A DNA stretch of 64,000 nucleotides, from contig QFPW01000001.1 of NCBI GenBank assembly GCA_003241785.1, forward strand, positions 434,001 to 498,000. Direction: 5' to 3'. Made by a program: the position numbers and the translations under genes. Positions within the stretch are counted from its first letter, which is position 1; every line of letters begins with the position of its first letter. The DNA comes from Rhodovulum sulfidophilum. Lineage in GTDB: Bacteria > Pseudomonadota > Alphaproteobacteria > Rhodobacterales > Rhodobacteraceae. Under the pieces are notes generated by a model, which was not told the origin of the DNA, searched no databases, and saw only the letters and a program-made list of their open reading frames with translations. Positions 43,952 to 52,325 of the stretch are shown one piece after another.

Positions 43952-44749
43952 ATGCCCGTCCTGCTCGTCATCCCGGCGCGCTACGCCTCGACCCGCTACC
44001 CCGGCAAGCCGCTCGCCGAGCTCCGGGGCGCGAGCGGCGTCGCGCGAAGCCTGATCCGGCGCAGCTGGGAAGCGGCGGTCTCGGTCGAGGGCATCGACCG
44101 CGTCGTGGTCGCGACCGACGACGCGCGCATCGCGGAGGCGGCGGAGGCCTTCGGCGCGGAGGTGGTCATGACCCCCTCCACCTGCCGCAACGGCACCGAG
44201 CGCTGCGCCGCGGTGGCCGAGACGCTGCCAGAGTACGAGATCGTCGTGAACCTCCAGGGCGACGCGCCGCTGACCCCGCCCTGGTTCGTCTCGGCGCTGG
44301 TCGCCGCGATGCGCGCGGAACCCGGGGCCGCCGTCGCGACCCCGGTCCTGCGCTGCGACGCCCAGGCGCTCGAGGGCTTCCTCGAGGACCGGCGGAACGG
44401 CCGGGTCGGCGCGACCACCGCCGTCTTCGACGCCGGGATGCGCGCGCTCTACTTCTCCAAGGAGGTCATCCCCTACACCGGGCGGCCGCTCGGCCCGGAG
44501 GAGGAGATCCCGGTCTTCCACCACGTGGGCGTCTACGCCTATCGCCGCGACGCGCTGCTCGCCTATTCCGGCTGGCCGGTCGGGCCGCTCGAGACCTGGG
44601 AGGGGCTCGAGCAGCTGCGCTTCATGGAGAACGGGCTGCCGGTCCGCTGCGTCGAGGTCGAGGCGCGCGGCCAGGCCTTCTGGGAACTGAACAACCCCTC
44701 CGACGTTCCGAGAATCGAAGCGATCCTGCGGGAACTGGGCGTCGACTGA
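43952..44749 (+). CDS. kdsB: 3-deoxy-manno-octulosonate cytidylyltransferase (CMP-Kdo synthetase)
   Basis: 265 residues. The nucleotide-binding start is LLVIPARYASTRYPGKPLAE, with RVVVATDDARIAEAAEAFGA, MTPSTCRNGTERCAAVAETL and VNLQGDAPLTPPWFVSALVA. It activates Kdo with CTP for lipid A-core assembly. GDAPL stands where most family members have GDEP, so a related sugar acid is a small possibility. Co-transcribed with cysQ. Confidence 0.88.
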   Translation: MPVLLVIPARYASTRYPGKPLAELRGASGVARSLIRRSWEAAVSVEGIDRVVVATDDARIAEAAEAFGAEVVMTPSTCRNGTERCAAVAETLPEYEIVVNLQGDAPLTPPWFVSALVAAMRAEPGAAVATPVLRCDAQALEGFLEDRRNGRVGATTAVFDAGMRALYFSKEVIPYTGRPLGPEEEIPVFHHVGVYAYRRDALLAYSGWPVGPLETWEGLEQLRFMENGLPVRCVEVEARGQAFWELNNPSDVPRIEAILRELGVD

Positions 44750-44791
44750 GGCGATCGGCGGGGATACGCCGTTATCCGCTTAGCGAAGCAA

Positions 44792-44821
44792 TTGTCGCCG
44801 CGGAAAAATCTGTGGTAGGAG
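44792..44821 (+). promoter_or_regulatory. candidate galU promoter
   Basis: TTGTCG (44792-44797), 18-bp spacer, TAGGAG (44816-44821) in an AT-richer patch between kdsB and galU. A 7-bp stem GGCGGGC / GCCCGCC (44835-44853) follows in the leader. Confidence 0.35.
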
Positions 44822-44887
44822 GTTGGTCGTTCCAGGCGGGCCTCTCGCCCGCCATCCCGGGTATCAGGTGTGCGTATGGGGATTTCG

Positions 44888-45799
44888 ATGAAAAACAAGG
44901 TCACCAAGGCTGTTCTGCCGGTGGCGGGTCTTGGGACGCGGTTCCTTCCGGCGACCAAGTCGGTGCCGAAGGAGATCCTCCCGCTCGTTGACCGGCCGTT
45001 GATCCAGTACACGATCGACGAGGCCCGCGCGGCCGGGATCAAGGAATTCATCTTCGTCACCTCCCGCGGCAAGAGCGCGCTCGAAGACTATTTCGATGGC
45101 GCGCCCGAGCTCGAGACGGCGCTGCGCGAGGGCAAGAAGACCAAGCTGATGGAAGTGCTGGCGCAGACCGACATGGAAAGCGGCGCGGTCGCCTATGTGC
45201 GTCAGCAGGAACGCCGCGGCCTCGGCCACGCGGTATGGTGCGCCCGGCGCCTGATCGGCGACGAGCCTTTCGCGGTGATGCTGCCCGACGACGTGATCGA
45301 CGCCGAGACGCCCTGCCTGCGGCAGATGGTCGAGGCCTATGAGGAGTTCGGCGGCAACATGGTCGCGGCCATGGAAGTGCCGACCGCCAATGTCTCCTCC
45401 TACGGCATCCTCGACGCCGACGGCGGCGCCGGATCGACCGTGAAGGTCAGGGGCATGGTCGAGAAGCCGAAGCCCGAGGTCGCGCCGTCGAACCTCGCGG
45501 TGATCGGCCGCTACATCCTGTCGCCCGACGTGCTCAACAATCTCAACAACATGAAGGAAGGCGCCGGCGGCGAGATCCAGCTGACGGATGCGATCGCGGC
45601 CGAGATCGCGGACAAGGACAACGTCTACGGCTTCCGCTTCAAGGGCCGGCGCTTCGACTGCGGCAGCCAGGCGGGCTACCTGCAGGCGACCGTCGCCTTC
45701 GGCGCCGCGCGGCAGGAGTTCCGCGAGGAGTTCATGGAGTTCCTGCGCTCCTTCGTCGATCTCGAGACGCCGGCGGCGAAGGTCGCGGCAAGCCGCTGA
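44888..45799 (+). CDS. galU: UTP--glucose-1-phosphate uridylyltransferase
   Basis: 303 residues from ATG 44888 (MKNKVTKAVLPVAGLGTRFL); ATG 44876 with AGGTG upstream would add four residues. Other motifs are PATKSVPKEILPLVDRPLIQ, RGLGHAVWCARRLIGDEPFA, MVEKPKPEVAPSNLAVIGRY and KGRRFDCGSQAGYLQATVAF. It makes UDP-glucose for exopolysaccharide and lipopolysaccharide. It is transcribed separately from kdsB, with its own candidate promoter. Confidence 0.97.
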   Translation: MKNKVTKAVLPVAGLGTRFLPATKSVPKEILPLVDRPLIQYTIDEARAAGIKEFIFVTSRGKSALEDYFDGAPELETALREGKKTKLMEVLAQTDMESGAVAYVRQQERRGLGHAVWCARRLIGDEPFAVMLPDDVIDAETPCLRQMVEAYEEFGGNMVAAMEVPTANVSSYGILDADGGAGSTVKVRGMVEKPKPEVAPSNLAVIGRYILSPDVLNNLNNMKEGAGGEIQLTDAIAAEIADKDNVYGFRFKGRRFDCGSQAGYLQATVAFGAARQEFREEFMEFLRSFVDLETPAAKVAASR

Positions 45800-45817
45800 G
45801 CCTTTCCGGCCTCAACG

Positions 45818-45855
45818 CGCGGCCCCGGCCCGGGACATCCCCGGCCGGGGCCGCG
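45818..45855. terminator. bidirectional hairpin between galU and ABC transporter
   Basis: A 13-bp perfect stem CGCGGCCCCGGCC / GGCCGGGGCCGCG with a 12-nt loop between two convergent genes. No T-run. Confidence 0.6.
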
Positions 45856-45874
45856 GTCGTTCGGGGCTCCCGGA

Positions 45875-47536
45875 TCAGCCCGCGGCCGGCGGGGTCAGGT
45901 TCACGACCTGGTCCCCGGGGGCGATCACCGCGGTCCGATGCGTGATCGCGAGGATCGTGACCTCGGACATGACGCCGCGCAGATGCGTGATGATCTCCCG
46001 CTCCGTCGCCTCGTCGAGCGCCGAGCTCGCCTCGTCGAGGAACAGGATCGCCGGATCGCCATAGAGCGCACGGGCGATCGCGATCCTCTGGCGCTCCCCG
46101 CCTGACAGGCGCAGGCCGCGTTCGCCGACGGTGGTCGCGAATCCCTCCGGCAGCCGTTCGACGAAGTCGAGGATCGCCGCCGCCCGCGCGGCGCGCGCGA
46201 GCCGCCCGGGATCCTTCGGCCGCCCGAGCAGGATGTTGGTCTCGAGGCTCTCGTTCAGCAGCGTCACGTCCTGCGGCACCACCGCGGCGCCGCGGCTCCA
46301 GTCCGCGCGGCCGATCGTGGCGAGGTCGACGCCGTCGACCAGGATCCGGCCCCGCCGCGGCGCCAGCGACTTGGCCGCGAGCCGCAGCAGCGTCGACTTG
46401 CCCGAGCCGGTCTCGCCGGTGAGGAAGGTGATCCTGCCGCGCTCCGCGGCGAAGCTCGTCTCCGCGACGCCGCGGCCGCTTTCGTGGAGATAGCTCACCC
46501 CCTCGAACACCAGCCGACCCTCGGGAAGCGCGAGCGGCGGCGCCGAGGGTTCGTCCGGCTCGGCGGGGGCGAGCCAGATCTCGGTCATCGGGGTGAGCCG
46601 GCCGCGGGCGCGCGCCACGTCGTCGATCGCCTGGCCGATCATTTCGAATGGCTGGTTGAGCTGCAGGAGCAGCGCGTTGAAGAGCACGACGTCGCCGATG
46701 CTGAGCGCGCCGGCCTCGTAGCGCGGCAGGATGAGCGCGAAGGTGAGCGCGACCTGCGCCGCGAGGGCGAGGCCGAAGACCGTCGCGTAACCGACATGGC
46801 GCAGCGCGAAGCCGCGCCAGTTGTCGCGGATCGACCCCGCCTCGGCGGAAAAACGGTCCCGCGCCCAGGATTCCGCCCCGAAATGGCGCAGCGTCTCGAT
46901 CGCCTGCAGCGCGTTGCCGACCAGCCGCGCGCTCTCCTGATCCGCGGCGATGGCCGCGTTCAGGAGCGGCTTGGTGCGGCGGTTGGCGAACCAGGACAGG
47001 GCGACGAAGCCCGCGCCATAGACGAGGACCAGCAGCGTGATCGTCGGATCGATGGTGGCGCCGAGCATCGCGAGGGTAAGCGCGATCTGGACCCCGCCGG
47101 GGATGAAGATGAGCAAGGCGAGATGGACCAGGATGGTGAGCCCCGCCTGCCCCTTGGTTCCTGCGGCGACGATCTCCGCGGGGTTGCGCGCGGCGTAGAA
47201 GGCCGGTGTCTTGCGGATCACCTGCGCGAAGAACCGCGTGCTCGCGATGAAGCCGAGGTTCTCGGCGGTCATCAGCGAGAGATGCGAGACCATCCGCTGG
47301 AGCGCGGCGGAGAGGCCGATCAGCAGGCCATAGCCGGCGAAGGCGAGCAGCAGCGTCCCGGCGACCGGCGCCGAACCGAGCTGGTCGATCAGCCGCGAGA
47401 ACAGATAGGGCGCGGCGATCCCGGCGGCGCTCGACGCGACGACGATCACCGCGACGAGCAGCAGCATCGCGCGGTCCGAGCGCCAGTAGGCGCCGAGGAT
47501 TTCCAGAATCGGCGCCGAGATCCGCGCGGTCCGCAT
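45875..47536 (-). CDS. ABC transporter, fused permease and ATPase (exporter type)
   Basis: 553 residues. Six transmembrane helices span about 1-310 (for example MLLLVAVIVVASSAAGIAAP, TITLLVLVYGAGFVALSWFA). The nucleotide-binding domain has Walker A LTGETGSGKSTLLRLAAK, Q-loop AAVVPQDVTLLNESLETN, signature GLRLSGGERQRIAIARALYG and Walker B AILFLDEASSALDEATE. The overall pattern, with PIDDVARAR-like spacing before the ATPase, resembles ATM1/HMT-type half-transporters; it would act as a homodimer. The substrate is unknown. Transcribed alone, convergent with galU. Confidence 0.92.
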   Translation of the reverse strand: MRTARISAPILEILGAYWRSDRAMLLLVAVIVVASSAAGIAAPYLFSRLIDQLGSAPVAGTLLLAFAGYGLLIGLSAALQRMVSHLSLMTAENLGFIASTRFFAQVIRKTPAFYAARNPAEIVAAGTKGQAGLTILVHLALLIFIPGGVQIALTLAMLGATIDPTITLLVLVYGAGFVALSWFANRRTKPLLNAAIAADQESARLVGNALQAIETLRHFGAESWARDRFSAEAGSIRDNWRGFALRHVGYATVFGLALAAQVALTFALILPRYEAGALSIGDVVLFNALLLQLNQPFEMIGQAIDDVARARGRLTPMTEIWLAPAEPDEPSAPPLALPEGRLVFEGVSYLHESGRGVAETSFAAERGRITFLTGETGSGKSTLLRLAAKSLAPRRGRILVDGVDLATIGRADWSRGAAVVPQDVTLLNESLETNILLGRPKDPGRLARAARAAAILDFVERLPEGFATTVGERGLRLSGGERQRIAIARALYGDPAILFLDEASSALDEATEREIITHLRGVMSEVTILAITHRTAVIAPGDQVVNLTPPAAG

Positions 47537-47766
47537 GTCACACTCCGGGCAGGGCGCGGCGCGGCGAAAGCGCGGCGCATGATCGCAATGGGAGTTTGGC
47601 GCGCGGCGCCGCGGGGCCGCTGGCTCGGGGGCGCGTAATCGCCCCCATCGCTTCAGTGCCCGGAAACCGGGCCGTGTGTCAAACGCGCGATGCCGGGCGC
47701 GCCGCCTGGGCGCGTCCGGCTCGAGATCGGCGATGGGGGAAGAGAAAGCGCGGCCTGCGCGCGGGC

Positions 47767-47803
47767 GCCGCCGGGGTCCGCCGGTCGGGCGGACCCCGGC
47801 GGC
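47767..47803 (-). terminator. strong hairpin directly after ptsN
   Basis: A perfect 16-bp stem GCCGCCGGGGTCCGCC / GGCGGACCCCGGCGGC with a 5-nt loop abuts the ptsN stop. No T-run follows on the minus strand, so it may also be an mRNA stabiliser. Confidence 0.65.
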
Positions 47804-48271
47804 TCACGCCGCTTTTTCGGCTTTTCCCTCGGTCAGGATCGCGTAGATCGCCGAAGTGTCGAAGGTCGAGCGCAGCTTGGCGCAGACCGTCTCGTTCTTC
47901 AGCGTGCGCGACACCCGCGCCAGCGCCTTCAGGTGCTCCGCGCCCGCGTTCTCGGGCGCGAAGAGGGCGAAGACGAGGTCGACCGGCTGGCGGTCGATCG
48001 AGTCGAAGTCCACCGGCTTCTCGAGCCTCATGAAGAGGCCGACCATCTGGGTCACGCCGGAAAAGCGCGCATGCGGAATCGCGACGCCGCGGCCGACCCC
48101 GGTCGGCCCCAGCGCCTCGCGGTCCATCAGCGACTTGTACACGAGCGCGGATGGAAGCCCGTAGACCTGCTCGGCCATATCGGCGAGGTCCTGCAACAGA
48201 CGCTTCTTGCTGGTCGCCTTAACGGGCGCCCGCACCGCGTCGACGTTGATGATCTCCGAAAGCTCCACCAC
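47804..48271 (-). CDS. ptsN: nitrogen-regulatory PTS IIA protein
   Basis: 155 residues, GTG start with GGGAGA upstream. The phosphorylatable His is in GVGRGVAIPHARFSGV, with VFALFAPENAGAEHLKALAR later. EIIA-Ntr is the terminal phosphoacceptor of the nitrogen PTS and controls potassium uptake and other regulators. It sits downstream of rpoN and hpf, as in many proteobacteria, and ends at a strong hairpin. Confidence 0.96.
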   Translation of the reverse strand: MVELSEIINVDAVRAPVKATSKKRLLQDLADMAEQVYGLPSALVYKSLMDREALGPTGVGRGVAIPHARFSGVTQMVGLFMRLEKPVDFDSIDRQPVDLVFALFAPENAGAEHLKALARVSRTLKNETVCAKLRSTFDTSAIYAILTEGKAEKAA

Positions 48272-48300
48272 GGGGTCTCCCTAGACGATGAGGACGCGTG

Positions 48301-48882
48301 TTACTGGGTATTCCGAGGGTCGATCCAGCCGATGTTGCCGTCGTCCCTGGTATATACCACGTTCACGCCGCCATGTGCGTCATTCCGGAAGACAAGTAAA
48401 TGCGCCCCGGCGAGTTCCATTTGCATCACGGCTTCGCCGACCGAGAGATGCGGGACCTTGGTCTCCATCTCGGCGACGATCACCGGCTGCAGGCTGTCCG
48501 GCTCGGTATAGTCCTCGTCGTCCTGCGCGCCCTCGAGGATGTAGCTCGAGGCGCCCATGGCGAGGATCGGCTCCTCGGCGCGGGTGCGATGGTGATCGCG
48601 CAACCGGCGCTTGTACCGGCGCAGCTGCTTCTCCATCCGCTCCAGCCCGCCCTCGAAGCAGGCGTAGACTTCGCCGGCGCGTGCCTTGGCCTGCACGATC
48701 ATGCCCGTCGGCAGATGCACGGAGCTGTCCGAGACATACTCGTGGCGGTCCTTCGAAAAGGTCACCACAGCGTCCACGGGACGGTCGAAGTACTTCCCGA
48801 CCGCCTCCGTCAGCCGGTCCTCGACGTGGGTGCGCAGGGCATCCCCGATGTCGATCTGCTTCCCGCTGACCTGAATGCGCAT
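48301..48882 (-). CDS. hpf: ribosome hibernation-promoting factor, long form
   Basis: 193 residues, AAGGGG before the ATG. The N-terminal domain is MRIQVSGKQIDIGDALRTHV, AKARAGEVYACFEGGLERME and LRRYKRRLRDHHR. The C-terminal domain, separated by an acidic linker, is HLSVGEAVMQMELAGAHLLV and FRNDAHGGVNVVYTRDDGNI. The long form dimerises stalled 70S ribosomes into 100S particles. A promoter with a perfect TTGACA precedes it. Confidence 0.96.
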   Translation of the reverse strand: MRIQVSGKQIDIGDALRTHVEDRLTEAVGKYFDRPVDAVVTFSKDRHEYVSDSSVHLPTGMIVQAKARAGEVYACFEGGLERMEKQLRRYKRRLRDHHRTRAEEPILAMGASSYILEGAQDDEDYTEPDSLQPVIVAEMETKVPHLSVGEAVMQMELAGAHLLVFRNDAHGGVNVVYTRDDGNIGWIDPRNTQ

Positions 48883-48949
48883 GATTAGCCCCTTGTTGAC
48901 GTCGCGTTTCCACGACGGTTTCCGGACGGTCCGCCAACCGCGGGCGGAG

Positions 48950-48978
48950 CCTTAGGACGGGTACGCAGCCGTTGTCAA
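48950..48978 (-). promoter_or_regulatory. hpf promoter
   Basis: On the minus strand, a perfect -35 TTGACA (48978-48973), 17-bp spacer and CTAAGG (48955-48950). It lies in the rpoN-hpf gap, so hpf-ptsN can be expressed apart from rpoN. Confidence 0.6.
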
Positions 48979-49012
48979 CGCGCCGCGCGGAGGGCTTGAA
49001 ACCACGGGGCCA

Positions 49013-50335
49013 TCACACCCGGGCCAGGTTCGCTTTCCGGCGCCGGCGCTCGACGGACGACAGAATACCCATGCCCTCACGGTATTTCGCAACCGTCCGC
49101 CGCGCAATATCTATCCCCTCGCCGCGCAGGATGGTCACGATCCGGTCGTCCGACAGCGCGCGGCTGGCCGCTTCCTCCTGAATTAGCTGGCGGATCCGCT
49201 CCCGCACCGCGGTCGCGGAAACCGCCTCCTGCCCGCCGATCCCCTCGAGCGCCGCGCTGAAGAAGAAGCGCATCGAGAGGTTGCCGCGGGCGCAGGCGAT
49301 GTACTTGTTGGCGGTCACGCGGCTGATGGTCGACTCGTGCAGCGACAATCGGTCCGCGAGTGCCCGTTGCGTCAGCGGCCGCATCCGGCTGGTGCCCTCG
49401 GCGAAGAAACCCTCCTGCAGCCGCACGATTTCGGTCGCGACGCGCAGGATGGTGCGCGCCCTCTGCTCGAGGCTGCGGACCAGCCAGTTCGCGCTGGCGC
49501 TGCATTCCGAGATGAAGGCGCGGGTCTCCGCGTCATGGCCGCGCAGGTCGGCGGCGTATTTGTTGTCGGTCAGCACCCGCGGCAGCGTGTCGCTGTTGAG
49601 CTCGACGCTCCAGCCGCCGCCAGGGGCGGGGGAGACGAAGACGTCGGGCACCGCGACCTGCACGTCGGCCTCGGCGAAGCGGAGACCGGGCTTCGGGTCT
49701 AGCGCGCGGATCTCGACCAGCATCTCGGCGAGATCCTCGTCGTCCACGCCGCAGATCCGGCGCAGGTCGGCGAGCCGCCCGGCCGCGGCGAGGCCGAGGT
49801 TGTCGAGAAGGGCGCGCATCGCGGGGTCGAGCCGGTCGCGCTCCCTGAGCTGGAGCGCCAGGCATTCGCGCAGGCTCCGCGCCCCGACGCCCGCCGGGTC
49901 GCAGGCCTGGACCAGCGCGAGGCCGCGGGTGATCTCGCCGGCGCGCAGATGGTGGCGCGCCATCACCTCCTCGACCGGCGCGCGCAGATAGCCGTCGTCC
50001 TCGAGCTCCTCGGCGAGGATGAGCGCGGCCTCGATCGTCGCCGAGGGGGCGCGCATCGCGCCGATCTGCTCGCGCAGGTGGTCGATCAGCGTTGTGCTGG
50101 CCGCCATGCCCTCGAGGATGGCCGGATCGACGCCGCCGCCGCCCATCGGGCGCGCGCCCCCGCCGCGGCTCGCCGGCGGCGCCAGCTCGAGCAGCGGATT
50201 GCGCTCGATCTCGCGCGCGACGTAGTTGCCGAGCTCGAGATTGGACATGCCGAGCAGCTTGATCGCCTGGCGCAGCTGCGGCGTCAGCGCCAGCGTCTGC
50301 TTCTGCCGGATCTCGAGGCGCGGCGCGAGGGCCAT
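49013..50335 (-). CDS. rpoN: RNA polymerase sigma-54 factor
   Basis: 440 residues. Region I is LEIRQKQTLALTPQLRQAIK LLGMSN (Gln-rich activator-contact region), with an acidic/linker region II. The DNA-binding region has LADRLSLHESTISRVTANKY (helix-turn-helix) and the RpoN box ARRTVAKYREGMGILSSVER near the C-terminus. It directs polymerase to -24/-12 promoters under AAA+ activators. It follows lptB after 39 bp and precedes hpf. Confidence 0.97.
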   Translation of the reverse strand: MALAPRLEIRQKQTLALTPQLRQAIKLLGMSNLELGNYVAREIERNPLLELAPPASRGGGARPMGGGGVDPAILEGMAASTTLIDHLREQIGAMRAPSATIEAALILAEELEDDGYLRAPVEEVMARHHLRAGEITRGLALVQACDPAGVGARSLRECLALQLRERDRLDPAMRALLDNLGLAAAGRLADLRRICGVDDEDLAEMLVEIRALDPKPGLRFAEADVQVAVPDVFVSPAPGGGWSVELNSDTLPRVLTDNKYAADLRGHDAETRAFISECSASANWLVRSLEQRARTILRVATEIVRLQEGFFAEGTSRMRPLTQRALADRLSLHESTISRVTANKYIACARGNLSMRFFFSAALEGIGGQEAVSATAVRERIRQLIQEEAASRALSDDRIVTILRGEGIDIARRTVAKYREGMGILSSVERRRRKANLARV

Positions 50336-50374
50336 CAGACCGGCCGCCGGCCCGCGGGAGCCGGGCGGGCGCGA

Positions 50375-51151
50375 TCAGCGCCGGAAGCTCTCACCAAGGT
50401 AAACACGCCGCACGTCCTCGTCCTCGACGACCTGGTCCGGGGTGCCGGACATCAAAACGGTGCCGTCGTGCAGGATATACGCGCGGTCGACGATTTCCAG
50501 CGTCTCCCGCACATTGTGGTCGGTGATCAGCACGCCGATGCCGCGCGCGGTCAGCTGGCTCACCAGCTTGCGGATGTCGGAGACGGCGAGCGGGTCGACG
50601 CCCGCGAAGGGCTCGTCGAGAAGCACGTAATTGGGCTGGGTCGCGAGGCAGCGCGCGATCTCGACCCGCCGCCGCTCGCCGCCCGAGAGCGCGATGGCGC
50701 GGGCGCGGCGCAGATGGGTGATCGAGAATTCGCCGAGCAGCTCGTCGAGCATCTCGCTCCGCTTCTCCGGGTCGTCGACCGCGATTTCGAGGATCGCGCG
50801 GATGTTGTCGGCGACGGTCATGCCGCGGAAGATCGAGGCCTCCTGCGGCAGGTAGCCGATGCCCATCCGCGCGCGGCGGAACATCGGGAGCAGCGTTACG
50901 TCCTGGCCGTCGACCAGCACGGTCCCGGCGTCGGGCGGCACCAGGCCCGCGATCGCGTAGAAGCAGGTGGTCTTGCCCGCGCCGTTCGGCCCGAGCAGCG
51001 CCACGACCTCGCCGCGGTTGAGCCGCAGCGAGACGTCGCGCAGGACCGGGCGGCGCTTGTAGCTCTTGCCGAGGCTGATCACCTCGAGGCCGCGCGTCGG
51101 CGCGACCGCGGTCGCGGTGTCGGGCGCGCCGCGGAGATCGGGGCCGCTCAC
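50375..51151 (-). CDS. lptB: LPS export ABC transporter ATPase LptB
   Basis: 258 residues. Walker A is ALLGPNGAGKTTCFYAIAGL, Q-loop region MGIGYLPQEASIFRGMTVAD, signature ALSGGERRRVEIARCLATQP and Walker B NYVLLDEPFAGVDPLAVSDI. It powers the LptBFG complex that extracts lipopolysaccharide from the inner membrane. The GTG start overlaps the lptA stop (51148-51151). Confidence 0.97.
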   Translation of the reverse strand: MSGPDLRGAPDTATAVAPTRGLEVISLGKSYKRRPVLRDVSLRLNRGEVVALLGPNGAGKTTCFYAIAGLVPPDAGTVLVDGQDVTLLPMFRRARMGIGYLPQEASIFRGMTVADNIRAILEIAVDDPEKRSEMLDELLGEFSITHLRRARAIALSGGERRRVEIARCLATQPNYVLLDEPFAGVDPLAVSDIRKLVSQLTARGIGVLITDHNVRETLEIVDRAYILHDGTVLMSGTPDQVVEDEDVRRVYLGESFRR

Positions 51152-51684
51152 GGATTGCTCCGCGCCGGGGCGCTGGTCGAGCCGGGGGTGAAGATCGTCT
51201 GCACCCGCCCGTCGAGCCGCGCGGTTCCGCGGTTGAGGTCGATGTTGAGCTTCTGGCTCGAGAGCGCGTTCGGGCCCTGGGTCAGGATCACGTCGCCCTC
51301 CATCTCGACGAGCCCGGTCGCCACCTGGTAGACCGCGCGCCGCGCCTTCGCGGCCTCGGTCCCGTTCGAAAGGGTGACGTTACCCTCGGCTTCCATCCGC
51401 TCGACCGCGCCCTGCTGGCCGGCCTGGCCGGCGACGTAGAACACTTTCACCTGGTCGGCGGCGAGGCGCATCGCGCCCTGTCCGACCCTGACCGTGCCCT
51501 GGAACAGCGCGGTGCCCCCGGCCTGGTCGAGCTGGAGCGAATCCGAGGTGATCTCGACCGGCGCGCTCGCGTCGTGCGACTGGCCGAACGCAACCTCGGT
51601 CCCCTGCCCGAACGCGCCGAACGCGGTCGCGGCGAGAAACGTCGCAGCCAGGCAGAGCATACGCATCGGGGAACGGTCCTTCAC
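51148..51684 (-). CDS. lptA: lipopolysaccharide transport periplasmic protein LptA
   Basis: 178 residues from GTG 51684, overlapping the lptC stop (GTGA); ATG 51666 (MRMLCLAATFLAATAFGAFG) would start at the signal peptide itself. The OstA-like domain reads APVEITSDSLQLDQAGGTAL, FQGTVRVGQGAMRLAADQVK and GNVTLSNGTEAAKARRAVYQ. It forms the periplasmic bridge for LPS. It is coupled to lptC and lptB by overlapping codons. Confidence 0.94.
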   Translation of the reverse strand: MKDRSPMRMLCLAATFLAATAFGAFGQGTEVAFGQSHDASAPVEITSDSLQLDQAGGTALFQGTVRVGQGAMRLAADQVKVFYVAGQAGQQGAVERMEAEGNVTLSNGTEAAKARRAVYQVATGLVEMEGDVILTQGPNALSSQKLNIDLNRGTARLDGRVQTIFTPGSTSAPARSNP

Positions 51685-52316
51685 TTCGGGGCGGCGGCGG
51701 TGGGAACATATATCACGCGCACGCCGTTTCCGAACGAAAACAGCCGCGCGCCCTGGTCGCTCGGGCCGTTGGGCTCGATCCGCAGGCTGCCCGAGGTGAT
51801 GCTCCCGAGCGGTCCCTGGGATTCGACCGAGTCGCGCGCCTCGAGCACGCCCTTGGCGAGGTCGACATCCATGCCGGCGGCGCGCATGTCGTAGCCGTCC
51901 GAGGTCGTGATATGCACCGGACCCGAGATCGCGATCCGCTGCGCGTCGAGGTCGAGCGAGGCCGCCGGAGCGGTGAGGTCGATCGAGGCGCCGCGCTCGA
52001 GATCGACGCGGCCCGCCACGTTGGTCATATCGGCGCGGGTCGGGGGGGCGGCGTCGGGCACGACGCGGTCGGCGGTGAAGCGGAAGCGGTCGTCGCCCTC
52101 GCTGGTGCCGGTCAGGACCGGGTTGGTGACGCTCAGCCCCTCGCCGAGCGCCTCCATGTCGCCCTCGGTGAAGGAGATGCCGCCGCCCGGCAGGCTGTCG
52201 TCGGTCTGGATCAGGAACAGCGCCGAGAGCATGCCGAGCGCCACGAGCGGCAGCCCGACCTTGAGGATCGTGACGATCCGCGAGCGGAAATCCGGAACAT
52301 GCTCATGATGGCTCAT
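51681..52316 (-). CDS. lptC: LPS export system inner-membrane protein LptC
   Basis: 211 residues. One N-terminal membrane helix (ILKVGLPLVALGMLSALFLI) precedes a beta-jellyroll periplasmic domain with GRVDLERGASIDLTAPAASL, ISGPVHITTSDGYDMRAAGM and SQGPLGSITSGSLRIEPNGP. LptC passes LPS from LptBFG to LptA. It lies between kdsD and lptA in the conserved operon. Confidence 0.93.
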   Translation of the reverse strand: MSHHEHVPDFRSRIVTILKVGLPLVALGMLSALFLIQTDDSLPGGGISFTEGDMEALGEGLSVTNPVLTGTSEGDDRFRFTADRVVPDAAPPTRADMTNVAGRVDLERGASIDLTAPAASLDLDAQRIAISGPVHITTSDGYDMRAAGMDVDLAKGVLEARDSVESQGPLGSITSGSLRIEPNGPSDQGARLFSFGNGVRVIYVPTAAAPK

Positions 52317-52325
52317 GGCGCGCCG

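Noticed and set aside
43952..44749. kdsB as a different sugar nucleotidyltransferase (e.g. NeuA type)
   Set aside because: IPARYASTRYPGKPL and RNGTERCA fit KdsB best, and kdsD in the same window supports Kdo synthesis. A small doubt remains because of GDAPL.
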